From: Streptomyces flavochromogenes
GTDB lineage: Bacteria > Actinomycetota > Actinomycetes > Streptomycetales > Streptomycetaceae
Reading direction: 5' to 3'
Assembly: GCF_000717595.1 (NCBI RefSeq)
Contig: NZ_JNZO01000031.1
Coordinates: forward strand, 27,029-91,028
Length of the DNA stretch: 64,000 nucleotides
Part shown: positions 15,983 to 23,802 of the stretch, one piece after another
How the letters are laid out: each line of letters begins with the position of its first letter
How positions within the stretch are numbered: the stretch's first letter is position 1
Notes under the pieces: model-generated
Database searches by the model: none
Seen by the model: only the letters and a program-made list of their open reading frames with translations
What the model was told of the DNA's origin: nothing
Program-made: the position numbers and the translations under genes

Positions 15983-17278
15983 ATGCGCGGGATCAGTGGG
16001 ATCAGTCGAAGGGGGCTGCTCGGAGCGGGCGTTGGTGCCGCGGCGGCGATGGGCATCGCGGCGTGCAGCAACGGCAACCAGGACAAGTCGGGACGTTCCG
16101 GGCCGGGCAAGGGGGGCGACGTCTCGGCGGAGCCGAGCACGAACACCCCGACCAAGGACCACGCCAAGCTCATCGGCGACGGTTCCACCGCCGACACGGG
16201 GAAGCAGCCGCACCAGCCCGACGCCCCCGTCCCGCTCGAACCCGGCCAGACCCCGCCCCAGTTCGTGATCTTCTCCTGGGACGGTGCCGGCGAGGTCGGC
16301 AACGGCCTGTTCCCGCGCTTCCTCGAACTCGCCAAGAACCACGACGCGGCGATGACCTTCTTCCTCTCCGGGATCTACCTCCTCCCCGAGTCGAAGAAGG
16401 ACCTCTACCGCCCGCCGAACAACCGCGTCGGCGCCTCGGACATCGGCTACCTCACCGACGGCCACATCAAGGACACCCTGAAGTACGTCCGGCAGGCCTG
16501 GCTCGAAGGCCACGAGATCGGCACCCACTTCAACGGGCACTTCTGCGGCGGCTCCGGCTCCGTCGGCAACTGGACCCCGGCCCAGTGGCAGAGCGAGATC
16601 GACCAGGCCATGAAGTTCGTCACCGAGTGGAAGACGAACAGCGGCTGGACCGACCTCGACCCGCTGCCCTTCGACTACTCCAAGGAGCTCGTCGGCGGCC
16701 GTACGCCCTGCCTCCTCGGCCAGGACAACCTGCTGCCCACCGCCAAGAGGCTCAACTGGCGCTACGACGCCAGTTCGCCCGGCGGCCGGCAGATGTGGCC
16801 CACCAAGCGCCAGGGCATCTGGGACCTCCCGCTGCAGGCGGTGCCCTTCCCCGGGCACTCCTTCGAGGTCCTGTCGATGGACTACAACATGCTCGCCAAC
16901 CAGTCGAAGAACACGACGAAGGGCATGCCCTCGCGCTACCCGGGCTGGCGCAAGCAGGCCACCGAAGCGCTCCTCGGCGGCTTCACGCGCGCGTACGAGT
17001 CGAACCGTGCGCCCTTCTTCGTCGGCAACCACTTCGAGCAGTGGAACGGCGGCATCTACATGGACGCCGTCGAGGACGCGCTCAAGGGCATGGCCGGCAA
17101 GAAGGACGTCCGGCTCGTCTCCTTCCGGCAGTTCGTCGACTGGCTCGACGTCCAGGACCCGAAGATCCTCCAGAGGCTGCGCTCGCTGGAGGTGGGACAG
17201 AAGCCGGCCGGCGGCTGGAATACTTTCCTCAAGCCCGCGACGGACGGTGCGACGGCCTCGTCGACCCCGTCCGCATAG
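15983..17278 (+). CDS. Tat-type lipoprotein of the polysaccharide deacetylase superfamily
   Basis: 431 aa. The N-terminus MRGISGISRRGLLGAGVGAA has a twin-arginine motif and is followed by the lipobox IAAC, so the protein is exported folded and lipid-anchored outside the membrane. After a 60-residue Gly/Ser/Lys linker, the catalytic domain begins FVIFSWDGAGEVGNGLFPRF, a divergent version of the NodB TFDDG region, with HEIGTHFNGH as the metal-binding histidine segment. The substrate is unknown, but cell-wall or extracellular glycans are likely. It sits between hemL and resA in the same direction and is a conserved neighbour there. The tail is Ser/Thr-rich. Confidence 0.82.
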   Translation: MRGISGISRRGLLGAGVGAAAAMGIAACSNGNQDKSGRSGPGKGGDVSAEPSTNTPTKDHAKLIGDGSTADTGKQPHQPDAPVPLEPGQTPPQFVIFSWDGAGEVGNGLFPRFLELAKNHDAAMTFFLSGIYLLPESKKDLYRPPNNRVGASDIGYLTDGHIKDTLKYVRQAWLEGHEIGTHFNGHFCGGSGSVGNWTPAQWQSEIDQAMKFVTEWKTNSGWTDLDPLPFDYSKELVGGRTPCLLGQDNLLPTAKRLNWRYDASSPGGRQMWPTKRQGIWDLPLQAVPFPGHSFEVLSMDYNMLANQSKNTTKGMPSRYPGWRKQATEALLGGFTRAYESNRAPFFVGNHFEQWNGGIYMDAVEDALKGMAGKKDVRLVSFRQFVDWLDVQDPKILQRLRSLEVGQKPAGGWNTFLKPATDGATASSTPSA

Positions 17279-17305
17279 TCGTCCCCCGTGTTCGCTTAGG
17301 CGATC

Positions 17306-17335
17306 TTGACAAGGGGCTTTCCGGGCACGTAGGGG
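17306..17335 (+). promoter_or_regulatory. Candidate promoter of the cytochrome c maturation operon
   Basis: A perfect TTGACA (17306-17311) is followed after 18 bp by TAGGGG (17330-17335), 41 nt before the resA ATG. A small hairpin (GGGCAC / GTGCCC) overlaps the -10 region and could instead be part of the upstream gene's terminator. Confidence 0.4.
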
Positions 17336-17376
17336 GGTGCCCAAGATCCCCCAAACGCCCATGCGAAACTTTTCAC

Positions 17377-17982
17377 ATGAGCCTTAGCCGTGCCCCTCGA
17401 CGCACCCTGCTCGCCGTCGGAGTGCTGTCCGCCGCCCTCACGCTCTCGGCCTGCGGCGGCGACAGCAACGGCAAGTCCGGCGGCGGTGGCAACACCAACT
17501 TCGTGACCAACACGGGTGGGATCGCCACCGCGCCCAAGGGCGAGCGCGCGGCCACCGGCAAGCTCGCGGGCGAGACCCTCGACGGCGAGCAGCTCGACGT
17601 CGCGGACCTCAAGGGCAAGGTCGTCGTCCTCAACGTGTGGGGCTCCTGGTGCGCCCCGTGCCGCGCCGAGGCCCCCCACTTCGCGAAGGTCGCCAAGGAC
17701 CTGGAGGGCAAGGGCGTCGAGTTCGTCGGACTCAACACCCGCGACCCCAACAAGCAGCCCGCCCTCGCCTTCGAGGAGGACTACGGGGTCACCTACCCGA
17801 GCCTCTACGACCCTCAGGGGAAGCTGATCCTCTTCGGCTTCCCCAAGGGCACGCTCTCCCCGCAGTCCATCCCCTCCACCGTCGTCCTCGACAAGGAGGG
17901 CCGGATCGCGGCCCGCTCGCTCATGGCGCTCAACGAGGAGAAGCTGCGGTCGATGATCGACCCCCTCCTCAAGGAGAAGTGA
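17377..17982 (+). CDS. resA: Thiol-disulfide oxidoreductase, ResA-like lipoprotein
   Basis: 201 aa. The signal ends in the lipobox LSAC (C26), giving an extracytoplasmic lipoprotein. The thioredoxin fold carries the active site W91-C-A-P-C95 after VVVLNVWGS, and a cis-proline region SIPSTVVLDKEG. ResA reduces the CXXCH cysteines of apocytochrome c so that heme can be attached. It heads a compact operon with ccdA, resB and ccsB, whose stops and starts are 4 nt apart or overlap, confirming the role. Confidence 0.93.
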   Translation: MSLSRAPRRTLLAVGVLSAALTLSACGGDSNGKSGGGGNTNFVTNTGGIATAPKGERAATGKLAGETLDGEQLDVADLKGKVVVLNVWGSWCAPCRAEAPHFAKVAKDLEGKGVEFVGLNTRDPNKQPALAFEEDYGVTYPSLYDPQGKLILFGFPKGTLSPQSIPSTVVLDKEGRIAARSLMALNEEKLRSMIDPLLKEK

Positions 17983-17986
17983 GCCG

Positions 17987-18724
17987 GTGAACGAGACCGT
18001 CACCAGCGGAGCCCTGCTCCTCGCGCTGCCCGTCGCCCTCCTCGCCGGACTGGTCTCCTTCTTCTCGCCCTGCGTCCTCCCGCTGGTCCCCGGCTACCTG
18101 TCGTACGTGACCGGCGTCTCCGGCACCGACCTCGCCGAGAGCCGCCGCGGCCGGATGACCGCGGGGGCCGTCCTCTTCGTCCTCGGCTTCACCGCCGTGT
18201 TCGTGTCCGGCGGGGCGCTCTTCGGCTACTTCGGGTCGACCCTCCAGGAGTACCGCGAGACGCTCACCACGATCCTCGGCGTGCTCATGATCCTCATGGG
18301 CGTGTTCTTCCTCGGTCTGATGCCCTGGTTCACCCAGCGCGAGTTCCGCTTCCACAAGAAGCCCGTCGCCGGTCTGGTCGGCGCGCCGCTGCTCGGCGCG
18401 CTCTTCGGCATCGGATGGACCCCGTGCATCGGCCCGACGCTCGCCTCGGTCAACGCGCTCGCCCTGGAGCAGGCCAGCGCCGGCCGCGGCGCGCTGCTCG
18501 CCTTCGCGTACTGCCTCGGCCTCGGCGTGCCGTTCGTGCTCGCCGCCATAGCCTTCCGCAAGGCGCTCGGGGCGTTCGGGTGGGTCAAGAAGCACTATGT
18601 GTGGGTCATGCGGATCGGCGGCGGCATGATGCTCGTCACCGGTGTCCTGCTCCTCACAGGCGCGTGGGACAGCATGGTCGCCACGATGCAGGGCTGGTCC
18701 AGCGGTTTCACGGTGGGGATCTGA
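17987..18724 (+). CDS. ccdA: Cytochrome c biogenesis protein CcdA
   Basis: 245 aa with six predicted transmembrane helices. The hallmark FFSPCVLPLVPGYLSYVTG in the first helix and GIGWTPCIGPTLASV in the fourth supply the two cysteines that carry electrons from cytosolic thioredoxin to ResA across the membrane. GTG start, 4 nt after the resA stop, with GAGCC-type weak ribosome binding, so translation is probably coupled. Length matches short CcdA proteins (not DsbD, which has extra periplasmic domains). Confidence 0.94.
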   Translation: MNETVTSGALLLALPVALLAGLVSFFSPCVLPLVPGYLSYVTGVSGTDLAESRRGRMTAGAVLFVLGFTAVFVSGGALFGYFGSTLQEYRETLTTILGVLMILMGVFFLGLMPWFTQREFRFHKKPVAGLVGAPLLGALFGIGWTPCIGPTLASVNALALEQASAGRGALLAFAYCLGLGVPFVLAAIAFRKALGAFGWVKKHYVWVMRIGGGMMLVTGVLLLTGAWDSMVATMQGWSSGFTVGI

Positions 18725-18729
18725 GTTCC

Positions 18730-20547
18730 ATGAGCACGACCGACACGTCCGGTACGACGGACACCTCCGGTACGACGGAGCAGCAGGAGAGCCTCGGTGA
18801 GGCCGGGGCCCAGTTGTCCACCGCCCCCATCGACGACCGCGCCGAGACGACCGTCGTCGGCGGCCCCACTCTCGGTGTCATCGGCTGGATCCGCTGGTTC
18901 TGGCGGCAGCTGACCTCCATGAGGGTCGCGCTGATCCTGCTCTTCATGCTCTCCCTCGGCGCCGTCCCCGGCTCCCTCGTCCCGCAGACCAGCGTGGACG
19001 AGCTGAAGGCGCAGGCCTTCAAGGACGCCCACAAGACGCTGACGCCGCTGTACGAGAAGCTCCAGTTCTTCGACGTCTACAGCTCCGTGTGGTTCTCCGC
19101 GATCTACATACTGCTGTTCGTCTCCCTCATCGGCTGCATCGTGCCCCGCAGCTGGCAGTTCGTCGGCCAGCTCCGCAGCCGCCCGCCGGGCGCCCCCAAG
19201 CGCCTCGACCGGCTCCCCGCGTACACCACGTGGCGCACCGGGGCCGAGCCCGAGCAGGTCCGTGCGGCCGCGCTCACCCTCCTCAAGGGGCACCGCTTCC
19301 GCGCCCATACGGCCGGGAACGCGATCGCGGCCGAGAAGGGCTACCTGCGCGAGGCCGGCAACCTGGCCTTCCACGTCGCCCTGATCGTCATGCTCGTCGC
19401 CTTCGCCTGGGGCCAGCTCTTCAAGTCCGAGGGCGGCAAGCTGGTCGTCGAGGGCGACGGCTTCTCCAACACGCTCACCCAGTACGACGACTTCAAGTCC
19501 GGTTCCCAGTTCGGCATCGACGAGCTGGAGCCGTTCAGCTTCCGGCTCGACGCCTTCGACGGCACGTACGAGAAGAGCGGCCCCCAGCGCGGCACGCCCC
19601 GCACCTTCGAGGCGAAGGTGTCCTACACGCAGGGCGGCACGGACAAGAAGGCCGTCATCCGGGTCAACGAACCGCTCAAGGTGGGCGACTCCAAGGTCTA
19701 TCTGATCGCCCACGGCTACGCGCCCGTCGTCACCGTCAAGGACGGCCGCGGCAAGGTCGTCTTCCACGGTGCCGTGCCGCTGCTCCCCATCGACAACAAC
19801 ATCACGTCCACCGGCGCCATCAAGGTCATGGACGGGTACCGCGACAAGAAGGGCGACAAGGACCAGCTGGGCTTCAGCGCCCTCTTCGTGCCGACCTTCG
19901 CGGGCGAGGGCAAGGGCACGATGTTCTCGCAGTTCCCGGGGCTCGACTACCCGGTCCTCGCGCTCACGGGCTACCGGGGCAGTCTGGGCGTGGACTCCGG
20001 TCTGCCGCAGAACGTGTACCAGCTCGACACCTCCAAGATGACCCAGTTCAAGATCGAGAAGGGGACCGGGTTCGCCGAGCGGCTGCTGCCCGGCGAGACC
20101 ATGACGCTGCCCGACGGCGCCGGCTCGATCACCTTCGAGAAGGGCGTCAAGGAGTGGGCGAGCTTCCAGATCTCGCAGCAGCCCGGCAACGGGCTCGCCC
20201 TCGCCGGCGCGATCGCCGCGATCGCCGGTCTGACCGGTTCGCTCTTCATCCAGCGGCGCCGCGTCTGGGTCCGGGCCGTGCGCGGTGAGGACGGCGTGAC
20301 CGTCGTCGAGATGGCGGGCCTGGGCCGCAGCGAGTCCGCGAAGCTGCCGGAGGAGCTGGGCGACCTCGCGGTCGCGCTCACCGCGGACGCGCCGCCGGCG
20401 CCGGACGCCGTACCCGAGGACGTCCGCGACGACGTGCCGCCCGGAGCCGAGAGGCAAGCCGTACCCGACGCCGATCCGGAAGACGTACCGGAACCCGCGG
20501 AAGAACCCGCAGAAGACCCCGCCCCTTCTGGAGAGGCCGACAAGTGA
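18730..20547 (+). CDS. resB: Cytochrome c biogenesis protein ResB (Ccs1)
   Basis: 605 aa. A Ser/Thr-rich cytoplasmic tail of about 50 residues precedes three transmembrane helices (SMRVALILLFMLSLGAVPGS, then YSSVWFSAIYILLFVSLIGC, then NLAFHVALIVMLVAFAWGQL), a large extracytoplasmic domain of about 280 residues, and a final helix (GNGLALAGAIAAIAGLTGSL). This is the standard Ccs1 topology. With CcsB it forms the system II heme lyase. The C-terminal 70 residues are acidic and Pro-rich (EDVPEPAEEPAEDPAP), a Streptomyces extension. It overlaps ccsB by 4 nt. Confidence 0.94.
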   Translation: MSTTDTSGTTDTSGTTEQQESLGEAGAQLSTAPIDDRAETTVVGGPTLGVIGWIRWFWRQLTSMRVALILLFMLSLGAVPGSLVPQTSVDELKAQAFKDAHKTLTPLYEKLQFFDVYSSVWFSAIYILLFVSLIGCIVPRSWQFVGQLRSRPPGAPKRLDRLPAYTTWRTGAEPEQVRAAALTLLKGHRFRAHTAGNAIAAEKGYLREAGNLAFHVALIVMLVAFAWGQLFKSEGGKLVVEGDGFSNTLTQYDDFKSGSQFGIDELEPFSFRLDAFDGTYEKSGPQRGTPRTFEAKVSYTQGGTDKKAVIRVNEPLKVGDSKVYLIAHGYAPVVTVKDGRGKVVFHGAVPLLPIDNNITSTGAIKVMDGYRDKKGDKDQLGFSALFVPTFAGEGKGTMFSQFPGLDYPVLALTGYRGSLGVDSGLPQNVYQLDTSKMTQFKIEKGTGFAERLLPGETMTLPDGAGSITFEKGVKEWASFQISQQPGNGLALAGAIAAIAGLTGSLFIQRRRVWVRAVRGEDGVTVVEMAGLGRSESAKLPEELGDLAVALTADAPPAPDAVPEDVRDDVPPGAERQAVPDADPEDVPEPAEEPAEDPAPSGEADK

Positions 20548-21629
20548 TCCTCGCCGCCACGACCAACGAGAGCCTGGCGCGGATGAGCGACCTGCTCATC
20601 TACTCCTCGATGGCCGTCTACACCCTGGCCTTCTTCGCCCACATCGCCGAGTGGGTGCTGGGCAGCCGGAGCAAGGTCGGCCGTACCGCCGCCGCGCTCA
20701 CCTCCCAGGCCTCGGCCGCCACCTCCGCCGTGACCGTCCAGGTCAAGCAGGCGGCCGGTGGCACGGCCGTCCTGGAGAAGCCGAAGGTCGTCACCCGTTC
20801 CGCGGCCGGCACCCGTGACGTCCCGGACGGCCCCGGTGCCGCCGGCGGCACCGTCAAGGGCGATCTGTACGGCCGTATCGCGGTCTCGCTCACCGTCCTC
20901 GCCTTCCTGGTCGAGGCGTCGGGCGTGGTCACCCGGGCGCTGTCCGTGCAGCGGGCCCCCTGGGGCAACATGTACGAGTTCTCCACCACCTTCTCGACGG
21001 TGGCGGTCGGCGCGTACCTCGGCTTCCTCGTCGCCAAGAAGAACGTGCGCTGGCTCGGCCTGCCGCTGGTCACCACGGTCCTGCTCGACCTCGGCATGGC
21101 GACCACCTGGCTGAAGACCCCCAGTGACCAGCTGGTCCCCGCGCTCGACTCGTACTGGCTGTGGATCCACGTCTCCACCGCGATCTTCTGCGGCGCGGTC
21201 TTCTACCTGGGCGCCACCGCCACCCTGCTGTACCTCTTCCGCGACTCGTACGAGAACAAGCTGGCCAGTGGCGGGAACCCCGGCGCCTTCGCCCGCTCCG
21301 TCATGGAGCGGCTGCCCTCGGCGGCCTCGCTGGACAAGTTCTCGTACCGGGTCAACGCGGCGGTCTTCCCGCTCTGGACCTTCACGATCATCGCGGGCGC
21401 GATCTGGGCCGGCGACGCGTGGGGCCGTTACTGGGGCTGGGACGCCAAGGAGGTCTGGTCCTTCATCACCTGGGTCGGCTACGCCGCGTACCTGCACGCG
21501 CGTGCGACGGCCGGATGGAAGGGGCGGAAGGCCGCGTACATCGCGCTCATCGCCTTCGCCTGCTTCCTGTTCAACTACTACGGCGTGAACATCTTTGTGA
21601 ACAGCAAGCACTCGTACGCGGGCGTCTGA
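20544..21629 (+). CDS. ccsB: Cytochrome c biogenesis protein CcsB/CcsA (ResC)
   Basis: 361 aa with about eight transmembrane helices. The tryptophan-rich heme-handling WWD-type motif WGRYWGWDAKEVWSF lies near residue 293, and external histidines are present in the WIHVSTAIFCGAVFYLG region. It moves heme across the membrane and, with ResB, ligates it to apocytochrome c. A low-complexity cytoplasmic loop (about 40-95) separates TM1 and TM2. The GTG start overlaps the resB TGA. It ends the operon; the next gene is unrelated. Confidence 0.95.
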   Translation: MILAATTNESLARMSDLLIYSSMAVYTLAFFAHIAEWVLGSRSKVGRTAAALTSQASAATSAVTVQVKQAAGGTAVLEKPKVVTRSAAGTRDVPDGPGAAGGTVKGDLYGRIAVSLTVLAFLVEASGVVTRALSVQRAPWGNMYEFSTTFSTVAVGAYLGFLVAKKNVRWLGLPLVTTVLLDLGMATTWLKTPSDQLVPALDSYWLWIHVSTAIFCGAVFYLGATATLLYLFRDSYENKLASGGNPGAFARSVMERLPSAASLDKFSYRVNAAVFPLWTFTIIAGAIWAGDAWGRYWGWDAKEVWSFITWVGYAAYLHARATAGWKGRKAAYIALIAFACFLFNYYGVNIFVNSKHSYAGV

Positions 21630-21686
21630 TCCGGCACCGGGGCGTCTGAGCTGGCATCGTGCCTGCCCCTGGGCGACGCTTGAGGT

Positions 21687-22220
21687 ATGAGCGAGATACC
21701 CCGGGGCAGGTGCGAGACCCACGACGGGGAAGCGCAGCTGCTGCGGTTCGCCGTCGAGCTGTCCCATCCGCCGTCCGAGGTCTGGGAGGCTGTCGCCACC
21801 CCCGGGGGCCTGGAGGGCTGGCTCTGCGCGGCGGACCCGCTGGAACCCCGGCTCGGCGGCCGGGTCACCCTCCGCTGGCAGAACGGGGACACGGTGGTGT
21901 CGGGGCGGGTGACCGCCTGGGACCCCGAGTACGTGGTCGAGTACACGGTCGATCCGACGCACGGACGCATCCGGTTCCATCTGGAACCGGGGGCGTCCGG
22001 GGGCGGCGGGTCGACCGTGCTGCGTTTCACGAACGAACTGCGGGCGGACCGGGAGTACCGGCTGGACTGCCTGGCGGGGTGGCACGATCACTTCGAGCGG
22101 CTCGCCGCCGCGCTGGACGGGCGCCCGTCCGACTGGGCCGCCTGGTCGCCCGAGCGGTGGCAGCACCTGCGTGACCTCTACGAGCGGGATGAGGCACCCT
22201 GGCCGAAGTGGGTGCCGTAG
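21687..22220 (+). CDS. SRPBCC (AHSA1-like) domain protein
   Basis: 177 aa. The START/Bet v1-like fold is indicated by LLRFAVELSHPPSEVWEAVATPGGLEGWLC at the N-terminus, RWQNGDTVVSGRVTAWDP and EYTVDPTHGRIRFHLE in the middle, and the helix CLAGWHDHFERLAAALDGRP near the end, all characteristic of AHSA1-type proteins that bind hydrophobic ligands. The function is unknown. It lies in the direction of ccsB, 57 nt after it, and converges on the binding-protein gene at 22227. Confidence 0.85.
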   Translation: MSEIPRGRCETHDGEAQLLRFAVELSHPPSEVWEAVATPGGLEGWLCAADPLEPRLGGRVTLRWQNGDTVVSGRVTAWDPEYVVEYTVDPTHGRIRFHLEPGASGGGGSTVLRFTNELRADREYRLDCLAGWHDHFERLAAALDGRPSDWAAWSPERWQHLRDLYERDEAPWPKWVP

Positions 22221-22226
22221 GCGTCG

Positions 22227-23798
22227 TCACCCCCGCTTCGGGGGCAGGCAGGACGTGGACGGCGGTGTGCCCTCCGGCCAGGCGATCTGGACGAAGCGCT
22301 GGGTGCCGTCCTGGGCCAGTTCCACGATCGGGACCGCCTTGTTGTACGGGTTCCCGTAGTTGTCCAGGCAGATCCAGCCGCTCGCGCCCTGCACCCGCAG
22401 TGAGCCCTTGACCTGCGGCCACTGGGTGACGACGTCCGCGAGTTCCGGGTACTGGGAGCCCTGCGGGGTGGCCTGGCGGATCGCGTGCACCGCCGTCGCC
22501 ATCGCGTCGTACGCGACGATCGCCTGGCCGTCCGCGAGCGGCACCGGCTCCTTCGAGGCGCGGGCGATGTCCGTCACGAAGGTCGAGTAGGCCACCACCG
22601 AACCGCCCGTCGCCGGGACCTTCCGCCCCGCCGCCGGCTTCCACGCGTCGGGGTGGGCGAGCGCCGCGTACCGCACGGTCAGCTTCGCCTTCAGGGCGTT
22701 CCGGTCGAGCTGCTCGTCCGCGCCCAGGTACGAGCCCTCGTCGCCGGTCAGGATCGTGAAGGCGCGGTCGAGGCAGCCGCGCGAGCCGAGTGCGTTGATG
22801 AACTGGCGCAGCTGGGTGTGGCGGCCCGCGAAGAAGACCGTCTCGGCGCGGGTGTCGCAGATCAGATGGGTGATCTGGCGGAAGGTGTTGGAGGTGGTGC
22901 CCTCGTCGGTGGGGTCGGCGGGCGAGGTGAAGAGCTGTGGCTCGTAGGGCGCGCCCTTGAGGGACGCGGCGAAGGCGGACTTGAGGGTGTCGGTGTAGTG
23001 GTCGCCGCTGCGGGTGTCCTGGACGAGGAGGGCCTTGGCGGCGTCGACGCGGCCGAAGTTCGCGAGGGCCTTGGCCTCGTCGTTGTTGGTGGGGGAGACG
23101 CGGGCGAGGCCGGGGTAGCGGTTGTGTCCGGGGCCCGGGCCGTTGGCGATGTCGTCGGCGGTGATGGTGGTGCCGACGACGGCGATCCCGGCGCCGGTGA
23201 GGGCGGTCACCGACTCGCGTACCTCCGTGGAGGAGGTGGCGACGCCGGAGACGGCCCGCAGCCGGTCGGGGGCGCCGGTCATGGCGATCAGCCGGTCGAC
23301 GGTGCCGCGCCAGTGGGCGTTGCCCTTGCCGGTGTTGGCGAGGACGAGGCGGATCTTCGGGGTCTCGCTGTTGGACTCGTGGTTGGCCCGGTACTGGTAG
23401 GCGTACGCGCCCTGGACCTCGTGCAGCACCTTGACCCGCATGCCGCTGTCGGTGGAGGTCAGCGGCAGGAGGACGGCGACGGTGGCGTACTCGCCGGGCT
23501 TGAGGGCGGCGTTCTCGGCGCCGATGGCCCGGGCGACCTCGGCGAGTTCGGGTACGCCGAAGGCGTGGCCGTCGCCGTTGACGCCGACGCATTCGCCGCT
23601 GCCCTCCGGTCTTTCGACGCCCGCGGCGCAGGAACGGTCCTCCGGGGTGTTGAGCCGGGCGACGGCGTATCCGCCCAGGCCGAGGACGACGGCGGCGGTG
23701 ACGACGGACGTGACGAGCTTCTGGCGGGGGGTGCGGACGCGGCGCCGCAGCCGGTCGAGCGGTCGGCCGATGCGCGGGGCGGTCGGGCGGTCGGGCAT
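22227..23798 (-). CDS. Membrane-anchored ABC-type (PBP1) substrate-binding protein
   Basis: 523 aa. A basic cytoplasmic N-tail is followed by one transmembrane helix (LVTSVVTAAVVLGLGGYAVA, about 26-45) and a large extracytoplasmic domain resembling branched-chain amino acid binding proteins (EYATVAVLLPLTSTDSG, then RLVLANTGKGN, then GAGIAVVGTTITADDIANGP, then the C-terminal lobe). There is no lipobox and no ABC permease or ATPase nearby. It follows, by 4 nt, a large STAND-like NTPase gene in the same direction, so the pair is one operon. This suggests a ligand sensor outside the membrane coupled to the cytosolic NTPase, rather than a transporter component. Confidence 0.83.
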   Translation of the reverse strand: MPDRPTAPRIGRPLDRLRRRVRTPRQKLVTSVVTAAVVLGLGGYAVARLNTPEDRSCAAGVERPEGSGECVGVNGDGHAFGVPELAEVARAIGAENAALKPGEYATVAVLLPLTSTDSGMRVKVLHEVQGAYAYQYRANHESNSETPKIRLVLANTGKGNAHWRGTVDRLIAMTGAPDRLRAVSGVATSSTEVRESVTALTGAGIAVVGTTITADDIANGPGPGHNRYPGLARVSPTNNDEAKALANFGRVDAAKALLVQDTRSGDHYTDTLKSAFAASLKGAPYEPQLFTSPADPTDEGTTSNTFRQITHLICDTRAETVFFAGRHTQLRQFINALGSRGCLDRAFTILTGDEGSYLGADEQLDRNALKAKLTVRYAALAHPDAWKPAAGRKVPATGGSVVAYSTFVTDIARASKEPVPLADGQAIVAYDAMATAVHAIRQATPQGSQYPELADVVTQWPQVKGSLRVQGASGWICLDNYGNPYNKAVPIVELAQDGTQRFVQIAWPEGTPPSTSCLPPKRG

Positions 23799-23802
23799 GG
23801 CG

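Noticed and set aside
17319..17340. Hairpin GGGCAC/GTGCCC upstream of resA as a riboswitch.
   Set aside because: Six paired bases only, overlapping a promoter; no conserved riboswitch core was seen.
18595..20457. 620-codon minus-strand frame opposite resB.
   Set aside because: Shadow of resB with no recognisable motif.
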